Source: an uncultured Comamonadaceae bacterium
GTDB taxonomy: Bacteria > Pseudomonadota > Gammaproteobacteria > Burkholderiales > Burkholderiaceae
Length of the DNA: 5,614 bases
Assembly: GCA_946482115.1 (NCBI GenBank)
Contig: CAMLQP010000198.1
Coordinates: 1 to 5,614, forward strand
Reading direction: 5' to 3'
The position numbers and the translations under genes were made by a program. The notes beneath the pieces were generated by a model. That model had not been told where the DNA came from, ran no database searches, and saw only the letters and a program-made list of their open reading frames with translations. Shown here in pieces: positions 1 to 5,614 of the stretch. Every line of letters begins with the position of its first letter. Position 1 is the first letter of the stretch.

Positions 1-1809
1 TACCAGCTGTTCGTGCGCGAGTACGGCACCAACAACTTCCCCGACTGCTCCAACATGTGCCACGAGCCCAGCGGACTGGCCCTGCGCGAGCAGATCGGCG
101 TGGGCAAGGGCACGGTCACGCTGGACGACTTCGAGCACGCCGACGCCATTCTCATCTTCGGCCAGAACCCGGGCACCAACCACCCTCGCATGCTGGGAGA
201 GCTGCGCCGCGCGGCGCGCCGGGGGGCGCGCATCATGAGCTTCAACCCGCTGCGCGAGCGCGGGCTGGAGCGCTTCGCCGACCCGCAGGACCCGGTAGAA
301 ATGGCCACGCTGGGCTCCACGCCCATCAGCACCCACTACCACCAGTTGCGCGCGGGCGGCGACCTGGCCGCGGTCAAGGGCATGATGAAGCACCTGATCG
401 AACGTGAGGACGCAGGCGAGGCGGTGCTGGACCACGCCTTCATCGCCGAGCACACCACCGGCTTCGACGCCCTCGCGGCCGACCTGCGCGCCGAATCTTG
501 GGCACTGCTGGAGCAGGAATCCGGCCTGCCCGAGGTCCAGCTGCGCGCCGCCGCCGAGGTCTACCGCCAGGCCGGACGCGTGATCCTCTGCTGGGGCATG
601 GGCATCACGCAGCAGCCGCGTTCGGTGGCCACCATACAGATGCTGACCAACCTGCTGCTGCTGCGTGGCAACGTGGGCCGCCCCGGCGCGGGCATTTGCC
701 CGGTGCGCGGCCACAGCAACGTGCAGGGCGACCGCACCATGGGCATCTGGGAAAAGCCGCCCGCCCGGCTGCTGGACCGCCTGGCCGAGGTGTTCGGCTT
801 CGAGCCCCCGCGCCACCCCGGCGTGGACACGGTGGAGGCGATACAGGCGATGCTGGACGGCGAGGGCAAGGTGTTCTTCGCGCTGGGCGGCAACTTCGCC
901 GCCGCCGCGCCCGACACGGTGCAGACCTGGCAGGCGCTGCAGCGATGCGAGCTGACCGTGCACGTGGCCACCAAGCTCAACCGCAGCCACCTGGTGCACG
1001 GGCGCGAGGCCCTGCTGCTGCCCTGCCTGGGCCGCACCGAGATCGACCGGCAGGCCGGCGGCGTGCAGCGCGTGACGGTGGAAGACTCCATGAGCATGGT
1101 GCACCTGTCCGGCGGCATCAACCCGCCCGCGTCGGAACACCTGCTGTCCGAGCCCGCCATCGTCGCGCGGCTGGCGCAGGCCACGCTGGGCGGCCCCGGC
1201 GGCAAGGGCAGCCACACGCCCTGGCTCTGGCTGGTGGAGGACTACGACCGCATCCGCGATCTGATTGAGCGAGTGTTCGACGACTTTCACGACTTCAACC
1301 GCCGCGTGGCCGTGCCCGGTGGCTTCCGGCTGCGCAATGCGGCCAGCGAACGACTCTGGGAGACGCCCCGGGGCAAGGCCGCCTTCGTGGCGCACGCGGT
1401 GCCGCTGGATACGCCGACCCACCGCATGCGCGAACGCCGGCGCGATGCCCGCGTGTTCACGCTGCTCACCCTCCGCTCGCACGACCAGTACAACACCACT
1501 GTCTACGGCATGGACGACCGCTACCGCGGCGTGTTCGGCCAGCGCCGCGTGGTCTTCATAAACCCCGAGGACATCCGAGACCTCGGCTTCGCCGACGGCG
1601 ACACCGTGGATCTGCAGACCGTGTGGGACGACGGCCGCGCGCGCCGCGCCGACGGCTTCCGGCTGGTGGCCTACGACATCCCGCGCGGCAACCTCGCGGC
1701 CTACTACCCCGAGACCAACCCGCTGGTGCCGCTGTCGGCGGTGTCCGAGGGCGCGGGCACGCCCACCTCCAAGTCGGTGCCCGTGGTGCTGACGCGCCAT
1801 GCCGGCTGA
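1..1809 (+). CDS. FdhF/YdeP-family molybdopterin oxidoreductase (formate dehydrogenase alpha-like), 5'-truncated by window edge
   Basis: The reading frame is open from base 1, so the true start lies upstream; 602 residues remain of a family that usually runs to about 750. It is a cytoplasmic-type Mo-bis-MGD oxidoreductase catalytic subunit. A Cys-His pair (NMCHEPSG, bases 52-75) falls where FdhF has its Mo-binding selenocysteine and histidine. FGQNPGTNHPR (bases 160-192), CWGMGITQQ (589-615) and RGNVGRPGAG (664-693) are typical cofactor-binding segments. The C-terminal molybdopterin-dinucleotide-binding domain starts near base 1450 (LLTLRSHDQYNTT) and runs to the stop. The gene overlaps fdhD by 11 bp, and FdhD matures this cofactor class, which supports the assignment. 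Substrate is not readable: the family contains formate-dehydrogenase-like proteins and E. coli YdeP, linked to acid resistance. No NAD- or quinone-reducing partner subunit is visible, so calling it a true formate dehydrogenase would be premature. Family confidence is high, substrate unknown. Confidence 0.93.
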   Translation, partial: YQLFVREYGTNNFPDCSNMCHEPSGLALREQIGVGKGTVTLDDFEHADAILIFGQNPGTNHPRMLGELRRAARRGARIMSFNPLRERGLERFADPQDPVEMATLGSTPISTHYHQLRAGGDLAAVKGMMKHLIEREDAGEAVLDHAFIAEHTTGFDALAADLRAESWALLEQESGLPEVQLRAAAEVYRQAGRVILCWGMGITQQPRSVATIQMLTNLLLLRGNVGRPGAGICPVRGHSNVQGDRTMGIWEKPPARLLDRLAEVFGFEPPRHPGVDTVEAIQAMLDGEGKVFFALGGNFAAAAPDTVQTWQALQRCELTVHVATKLNRSHLVHGREALLLPCLGRTEIDRQAGGVQRVTVEDSMSMVHLSGGINPPASEHLLSEPAIVARLAQATLGGPGGKGSHTPWLWLVEDYDRIRDLIERVFDDFHDFNRRVAVPGGFRLRNAASERLWETPRGKAAFVAHAVPLDTPTHRMRERRRDARVFTLLTLRSHDQYNTTVYGMDDRYRGVFGQRRVVFINPEDIRDLGFADGDTVDLQTVWDDGRARRADGFRLVAYDIPRGNLAAYYPETNPLVPLSAVSEGAGTPTSKSVPVVLTRHAG

Positions 1810-2536
1810 GCCGCTGCCCGAGCTCGCCGCCGAGGTGCCGGTGGCGCTGGTCTTCAACGGCCTGTCGCACGCCGTGATGATGGCCACGCCGCACGACCTG
1901 GAGGACTTCGCGCTCGGCTTCGCGCTCAGCGAAGGGCTGATCGACACCCCCGGCGACTGTCGTGGCATCGACCTGGCGGCGCATGACGGCGCCTTCGAGG
2001 CGCAGGTCGAGATCGCGAGCGGCTGCTTCGCGCGCCTGAAAGAGCGCCGCCGCGCCCTTGCGGGCCGCACCGGCTGTGGCCTGTGCGGCCTTGAAAGCCT
2101 GGATGCGCTGGAGCTCTCGCCCGAGCCGCTCACGCCGCCGGCCTGGGTGGCGTCGCTCGACACGGCCGCGCTGCGCCGCGCCTTCGAGGCCCTGCCCGAA
2201 CACCAGCCGCTGAACGCGCGCACCGGCGCCCTGCACGCAGCCGGCTGGGCCCGGCCCGACGGCACCCTGACCGACGTGCTGGAAGACGTGGGCCGCCACA
2301 ACGCGCTGGACAAGCTGATCGGCCGCCTCGCGCGCCAGCGGCGGCTGGGGGAGGACGGTTTCGTGGTGCTGTCCAGCCGCGCCAGCTACGAACTCGCGCT
2401 CAAGTGCGCGCGGCTGGGCATTGCCGCACTGGCCACGCTGGGCGCGCCCACCTCGCTGGCGGCGCAGATCGCGCGGCAGGCGCGCGTGCAACTCTGGGGA
2501 CAGGGCCGCCACGTCGACGCCCGGCGCTACGCCTAG
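1799..2536 (+). CDS. fdhD: FdhD, sulfurtransferase for the Mo-bis-MGD cofactor of formate dehydrogenase-type enzymes
   Basis: FdhD carries sulfur from a cysteine desulfurase (IscS in E. coli) to the molybdenum cofactor before it is inserted into formate dehydrogenase-like apoenzymes; it acts in the cytoplasm. Family hallmarks are plain: EVPVALVFNGLSHAVMMATP (residues 12-31), DLEDFALGFALSEG (33-46), the sulfur-transferring CxxC loop GCGLCG (C93 and C96), EDVGRHNALDKLIG (162-175), SSRASYELALK (192-202) and APTSLAAQIAR (216-226). At 245 residues it is slightly shorter than most members because little precedes the EVPVAL segment. The start is well fixed: an in-frame TGA at 1790-1792 excludes any earlier codon, and later GTG codons would cut into the conserved N-terminus. 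No clear Shine-Dalgarno is seen, so translation probably depends on coupling to the overlapping oxidoreductase gene, its likely client. Identity is secure. Confidence 0.96.
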   Translation: MPAEPLPELAAEVPVALVFNGLSHAVMMATPHDLEDFALGFALSEGLIDTPGDCRGIDLAAHDGAFEAQVEIASGCFARLKERRRALAGRTGCGLCGLESLDALELSPEPLTPPAWVASLDTAALRRAFEALPEHQPLNARTGALHAAGWARPDGTLTDVLEDVGRHNALDKLIGRLARQRRLGEDGFVVLSSRASYELALKCARLGIAALATLGAPTSLAAQIARQARVQLWGQGRHVDARRYA

Positions 2537-2545
2537 ACTCACCCC

Positions 2546-3259
2546 ATGCCCGCAGAACGCCCCGCCGACCGGATACGCGCGCACCTGGCCCACGTGGCCG
2601 AGCTGCGCGCGCGCACCGGCGCGCCCGGTCTTGCGCAGGCGGTGTCCGAGGTCAAGGCCTTGCAGGCACGCCGCTTCGCGGCCAGCTACACCGATGCCCT
2701 GGCCGACGCGCGGCAGGCGCCGGCGGCGCGCTTCTTCCTGGAAGAACTCTACGGCGACCACGACTTCCGCGAGCGCGACGCGCAGTTCGGTCGCATTGCC
2801 GGTGCCATCGAACGCCTGTTCCCCGAACAGGTGGCGCAGCTGGCGGTGGACATGGCCGAGATACACGCACTGACCGAAACCCTGGACCACGACCTGGCTG
2901 GCCACTGGCTGGCCGCACGAGGCACGCCTGCGCAGCGCTACGTGGCGGCCTGGCGCGCCACCGGCCAGCGCGCCGCGCGTGAGCGCCAGCTGCAGGTGGT
3001 GCAACACATGGGCCGCGAGCTGCAGCGGCTCACGAAACTCAAGGGCCTGCGCACCGCGCTGCGGCTGATGCGCGGTCCGGCACGCGCCGCCGGCCTGGGT
3101 GCGCTGCAGGACTTCCTCGAAGCCGGCTTCGATGCCTTCGCCGCCCTGGGCGATGCCACCGGCTTCCTGCACAACATCGCCGAGCGCGAATCGCGGGGCA
3201 TCGCCACGCTGTTCGACGCGCCCGACGCTGTCTCACAATTCCAGCCTCTGATCGCATGA
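2546..3259 (+). CDS. Uncharacterised 237-residue helical protein with FFLEELYG motif
   Basis: I cannot assign a function. The protein looks almost wholly alpha-helical and soluble, with no signal peptide or membrane segment. Its most conserved-looking stretch is FFLEELYGDHDFRERDAQFGRI (residues 63-84), a pattern I associate with proteobacterial hypothetical proteins. A second stretch holds clustered His and acidic residues (E105, H107, E112, D114, H115, D116, H120), and the C-terminal part has FLHNIAERE (207-215). These could bind metal, but that is inference. Residues 130-185 are rich in Arg and Lys. The ATG lies 9 bp after fdhD with no obvious Shine-Dalgarno. The stop overlaps the start of the next gene as ATGA (3256-3259), a classic translational-coupling arrangement, so this protein and the hydrolase are probably made together. 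Codon bias matches its neighbours, so it is a real gene rather than a shadow frame. Confidence 0.85.
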   Translation: MPAERPADRIRAHLAHVAELRARTGAPGLAQAVSEVKALQARRFAASYTDALADARQAPAARFFLEELYGDHDFRERDAQFGRIAGAIERLFPEQVAQLAVDMAEIHALTETLDHDLAGHWLAARGTPAQRYVAAWRATGQRAARERQLQVVQHMGRELQRLTKLKGLRTALRLMRGPARAAGLGALQDFLEAGFDAFAALGDATGFLHNIAERESRGIATLFDAPDAVSQFQPLIA

Positions 3260-4179
3260 GCCCAGCTCCCACCCTGCCACCCGGCGTCGCCATCATCGAA
3301 CGCGGCTGGCTGTCGGCCAACAACGTGGTCTTCACCGGCCGGGACGGCACGGCCGTGGTGGACACCGGCTACTGCACCCACGCCACGCAGACGGTGGAGC
3401 TGGTGCGCCACGCGCTGGGGAAGCGGCCGCTGGACCTGCTGGCCAACACCCACCTGCACAGCGACCACTGTGGCGGCAACGCCGCGCTGCAGGCCGCCTG
3501 GCCCGGCGCGCGCACGCTGATCCCGCCCGGCGAATCGGAAGCCGTGCGCGCCTGGGACGAAACCCGCCTGACCTACAGCCCCACCGGCCAGGCATGCCCA
3601 CGTTTTCGTGTCGACGGCCTGCTGCGGCCGGGCGAGACCGTTCGCCTGGGCGATCTCGACTGGCAGATCCACGCCGCGCGCGGCCACGACCCGCACGCCG
3701 TGGTGCTGTTCGAGCCGGCCAGCCGCACGCTGCTGTCGGCGGACGCGCTGTGGGAGAACGGCTTCGGCGTCGTGTTCCCCGAACTCGACGGCGTGGACGC
3801 CTTCGACGAGGTGGGCGACACGCTTGACCTGATCGACCGCCTGCGTCCGCTCACCGTGGTGCCGGGCCACGGACGGGTGTTCACCGACGTGGAGAGCGCA
3901 CTGGCCCGCGCGCGCAGCCGCCTGGCTCAGTTCCAGGGCCAGCCGGACAAGCACCTGCGCTACGCGCTCAAGGTGCTGGTCAAGTTCAAGCTGCTGGAGC
4001 TGCAGCGCGTGAGCGGCGCGACGCTGCGCGACTGGGCGGCGAACACGCCCTATGTTGCCGGCATGCACCGGCAGCACGCCGGTGGCGAGCCGCTGGACGT
4101 CTGGCTCGCCGCGCTGGTCGACGAGCTGGTGCGCGGCGGCGCCGCCACCCGCGAGGGCGGCGACGTCGTCAACGCCTGA
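3256..4179 (+). CDS. Metallo-beta-lactamase (MBL) fold hydrolase
   Basis: This 307-residue protein has the zinc-site motifs of the MBL superfamily in order: strand plus VDTG (residues 35-38), HLHSDH (H66, H68, D70, H71), ARGHDPH (H144 as probable third ligand), SADALW (D163, probable bridging Asp) and PGHG (H205). A full dinuclear metal site is therefore likely, and the enzyme should be an active hydrolase. There is no signal peptide, so it is probably cytoplasmic and not a secreted antibiotic-degrading lactamase. About 90 residues follow the last metal motif (LRYALKVLVKFKLLELQ, then WAANTPYVAGMHRQH), a helical tail of the kind found in MBL hydrolases with a C-terminal winged-helix-like region. 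Substrate is unknown; thioesters, lactones, phosphodiesters and glutathione adducts are all handled by this fold. The ATG overlaps the preceding stop (ATGA). The 3' end overlaps the convergent LysR gene by 11 bp. Family secure, function open. Confidence 0.93.
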   Translation: MSPAPTLPPGVAIIERGWLSANNVVFTGRDGTAVVDTGYCTHATQTVELVRHALGKRPLDLLANTHLHSDHCGGNAALQAAWPGARTLIPPGESEAVRAWDETRLTYSPTGQACPRFRVDGLLRPGETVRLGDLDWQIHAARGHDPHAVVLFEPASRTLLSADALWENGFGVVFPELDGVDAFDEVGDTLDLIDRLRPLTVVPGHGRVFTDVESALARARSRLAQFQGQPDKHLRYALKVLVKFKLLELQRVSGATLRDWAANTPYVAGMHRQHAGGEPLDVWLAALVDELVRGGAATREGGDVVNA

Positions 4180-4654
4180 GCCCGCCCATCAGCACGTACT
4201 TGATCGCCAGGTAGTCGGCCAGCCCGTGGCGCGAGCCCTCGCGCCCAAGACAAGGCGTCTGCAGCCAGTGCGTGGTGATCTGCAGGTCGACAAAGGGATG
4301 CCGCCGACGGAAATCGGTCAGGCGCGGAGCCAGCCATCGGGTGGCGAAGGTCGGCGGCACGTTGATGCGCAGGTGCAACCGGCGCTGGTCGCTGGCCAGC
4401 TGCTCCACCACCCGTTCGATGCCATCGAAGGCATGGCCGAAGTGTTCGGCCAGCAGGGCGCCAGCCTCGGTCAGCTTCAGCCCCTGGGGCACGCGCAGGA
4501 ACAGTGACCGCCCCAGCGTCTCCTCGAGCAGCTTGACCTGCCGGCTGACGGCGCCCTGTGTCACGTGCAGGGCTTCCCCGGCCTTGGACATGCTGCCGCA
4601 TCGGGCGGCGACGGAGAATGCGCGCAGGGCGTTGAGCGGCGGCAGGCGCTTCAC
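4169..4654 (-). CDS. LysR-type transcriptional regulator, C-terminally truncated (possible pseudogene)
   Basis: The N-terminus is a complete LysR DNA-binding domain: LNALRAFSVAARCGSMSKA (residues 7-25), helix-turn-helix through ALHVTQGAVSRQVKLLEETLG (28-48), then LFLRVPQGLKLTEAG (51-65) and a linker helix to about residue 90. It resembles the GcvA-like branch. The effector domain begins normally (LHLRINVPPTFATRWLAPRL, 93-112; HPFVDLQITTH, 119-129), but the protein stops at 161 residues, about half the usual 290-310. The last 20 or so residues (LADYLAIKYVLMGGLRR) do not resemble LysR sequence I know. The rest of the effector domain cannot lie downstream, because the hydrolase gene occupies that DNA. 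Start is GTG (4654-4652), preceded by a good Shine-Dalgarno. It lies downstream of argC on the same strand rather than divergent from a target, so its target is unclear. It is either a decayed remnant or a regulator lacking a ligand domain. Confidence 0.8.
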   Translation of the reverse strand: MKRLPPLNALRAFSVAARCGSMSKAGEALHVTQGAVSRQVKLLEETLGRSLFLRVPQGLKLTEAGALLAEHFGHAFDGIERVVEQLASDQRRLHLRINVPPTFATRWLAPRLTDFRRRHPFVDLQITTHWLQTPCLGREGSRHGLADYLAIKYVLMGGLRR

Positions 4655-4697
4655 GTCTGGTCCCCCATCGACCCTCCCAGGCCACCTGCACGCCGGT
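4655..4697. other. 43-bp intergenic gap between argC and the LysR gene
   Basis: This is the only intergenic stretch longer than 10 bp. It holds the LysR ribosome binding site. I see no hairpin followed by a T-run and no convincing -35/-10 pair, so the LysR gene may be read through from argC. Confidence 0.5.
4661..4666 (-). promoter_or_regulatory. Shine-Dalgarno of the LysR gene
   Basis: On the minus strand GGGGGA lies 6 nt before the GTG at 4654-4652. It supports the GTG start, which also places the MKRLPPLNALRAF segment at the expected LysR N-terminus. A nearby ATG on this strand is out of frame and reaches a TGA after five codons. Confidence 0.6.
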
Positions 4698-5612
4698 TCA
4701 GAGCCCCAGCATCAGCTTCAGGTTCTGCACCGCGGCGCCGCTGGCGCCCTTGCCCAGGTTGTCGAGGCGAGCCACCAGCACGGCCTGGCCCAGCTTGTCG
4801 TTGCCGAAGACACTGAGCTCCATGCGGTTGGTGCCGTTGAGCGCGGTCGGCTCGATGCGACCGGCCGGATCGGCTGCCACCACGCTGACCCATTCGCTGC
4901 CCGCGTAGTGGGCGCGCAGGGCGTCCTCCAGCTGGGCGGCATGGCTCACGCCGCTCATCAGGTCGAACTGCAGGCCGACGTGGTCGATCATGCCGGCGTA
5001 GAAATTGGCCACGGCAGGCACGAAGATGGGCCGGCGCGTCAGGCCCACATAGTGCTGCAGCTCGGGCAGGTGCTTGTGCGTCAGGCCCAGACCGTACACC
5101 TCCAGCGGCGGCGCGGTGCGCGCGACTTCGTAGGCTTCGATCATCTGGCGGCCGCCGCCGGAATAGCCCGAGTAGCCGGACAGCACCACGGGGTAGTCCC
5201 GCGGCAGCAGGCCGGCGTCCACCAGCGGGCGCAGCAGCGCGATGCCGCCCGTGGGGTAGCAGCCGGGGTTGGCCACACGCTGGGCCTGGGCCACCGCGCG
5301 GGAGTGGCCCGGCGTGAGTTCGGGGAAACCGTAGACCCAGCCCGGTGCCACGCGGTGGGCGGTGGAGGCATCCACGATCTTGGGTTGGCGGCCGGGCAGG
5401 CTGTCGATCAGCGCCACCGACTCGCGTGCCGCGTCGTCGTGCAGGCACAACACCACCAGGTCGGCCGAGGCCATCAGGTCGCGCTTGGCCTCGGGATCCT
5501 TGCGGCGCTCGGGCGCGATGCTCAGCAGTTCGACGGACGGCATGTCCTGCAACCGCTCGCGGATCTGCAGGCCCGTGGTGCCCGCCTCGCCATCAATGAA
5601 AACCTTGGCCAT
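4698..5612 (-). CDS. argC: N-acetyl-gamma-glutamyl-phosphate reductase, type 2 (short form)
   Basis: ArgC catalyses the NADPH-dependent reduction of N-acetyl-glutamyl-5-phosphate to the semialdehyde, the third step of arginine synthesis, in the cytoplasm. The sequence is a complete 304-residue type-2 ArgC (the type-1 form is about 340). It begins [21 protein letters not shown], with the glycine-rich dinucleotide-binding loop near residues 8-14. [15 protein letters not shown] (51-65) and DASTAHR (81-87) follow. The catalytic cysteine is C118 in [10 protein letters not shown] (114-123). [14 protein letters not shown] (146-159) and [11 protein letters not shown] (178-188, with H179 and H181) are substrate-site segments. 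The end, [20 protein letters not shown], is typical. The ATG is 2 nt inside the window edge; the match at the N-terminus makes it the likely start, but its ribosome binding site lies outside. No other arginine gene is adjacent, normal for this group, where arg genes are scattered. Identity is secure. Confidence 0.97.
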   Translation of the reverse strand: MAKVFIDGEAGTTGLQIRERLQDMPSVELLSIAPERRKDPEAKRDLMASADLVVLCLHDDAARESVALIDSLPGRQPKIVDASTAHRVAPGWVYGFPELTPGHSRAVAQAQRVANPGCYPTGGIALLRPLVDAGLLPRDYPVVLSGYSGYSGGGRQMIEAYEVARTAPPLEVYGLGLTHKHLPELQHYVGLTRRPIFVPAVANFYAGMIDHVGLQFDLMSGVSHAAQLEDALRAHYAGSEWVSVVAADPAGRIEPTALNGTNRMELSVFGNDKLGQAVLVARLDNLGKGASGAAVQNLKLMLGL

Positions 5613-5614
5613 CG

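Noticed and set aside
205..235. G/C-rich self-complementary stretches such as gcgcggcgcgcc
   Set aside because: They lie inside coding sequence, have no T-run, and are expected by composition, so they are not terminators or regulatory sites.
498..1268. 256-residue plus-strand frame inside the oxidoreductase gene, and the 218-residue antisense frame at 561-1217
   Set aside because: Both are compositionally biased shadows of the molybdopterin oxidoreductase and have no start or motif support.
1556..3172. 538-residue open frame on the minus strand across fdhD and the unknown gene
   Set aside because: Its translation is low-complexity Gln/Gly/Ala/Arg-rich with no family motif, and it lies antisense to fdhD, which is certain. 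Long antisense frames are expected at about 70% G+C.
2938..4077. 379-residue open frame on the minus strand opposite the MBL hydrolase
   Set aside because: It is antisense to a gene with all MBL metal motifs, and its own translation has no recognisable domain.
3256..4179. Reading the MBL-fold gene as an antibiotic-resistance beta-lactamase
   Set aside because: There is no signal peptide, and the length and C-terminal tail fit general MBL hydrolases; the fold alone does not imply lactam hydrolysis.
4651..5448. 265-residue open frame on the minus strand overlapping argC in another frame
   Set aside because: It is an Arg/Pro/Gly/Ala-rich shadow of argC, which is complete and motif-perfect in its own frame.

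Overview
The window is about 70% G+C, with tightly packed genes and strongly G/C-biased third codon positions. Protein style (a beta-proteobacterial FdhD, a short type-2 ArgC, a GcvA-like LysR) points to a chromosomal segment of a Burkholderiales bacterium, most likely Comamonadaceae (Hydrogenophaga/Acidovorax/Variovorax-like). That assignment is inference. I see no rRNA, tRNA, CRISPR array, insertion sequence, phage gene or clear Rho-independent terminator.

Layout. Bases 1-4179 (+ strand) carry a compact four-gene run. First is the 3' part of a large molybdopterin oxidoreductase of the FdhF/YdeP type (its 5' end lies outside the window). Next is fdhD, overlapping it by 11 bp. After a 9-bp gap comes an uncharacterised 237-residue helical protein, and then a metallo-beta-lactamase-fold hydrolase joined to it by an ATGA overlap. 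The close spacing suggests one transcript. Bases 4169-5612 (- strand) carry argC and, 51 bp downstream of its last sense codon, a LysR-type regulator gene that keeps the DNA-binding half but lacks most of the effector-binding half. The LysR gene and the hydrolase gene converge and overlap by 11 bp.

How the genes fit together. FdhD is the sulfurtransferase that adds the essential sulfur ligand to the Mo-bis-MGD cofactor of formate-dehydrogenase-like enzymes, so its coupling to an FdhF/YdeP-type subunit makes functional sense. The two following genes have no established link to molybdenum enzymes; their link to this run is positional. argC is a housekeeping arginine-biosynthesis gene and seems unrelated. 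There are no 5' intergenic regions in the window in which to look for promoters: the upstream gene of each strand begins at or beyond an edge, and the only real intergenic stretch is 43 bp.

Most of the window is ordinary. The points worth a second look are the truncated LysR gene with its unexplained tail, the unknown 237-residue protein coupled to the hydrolase, and the Cys-His pair of the oxidoreductase.
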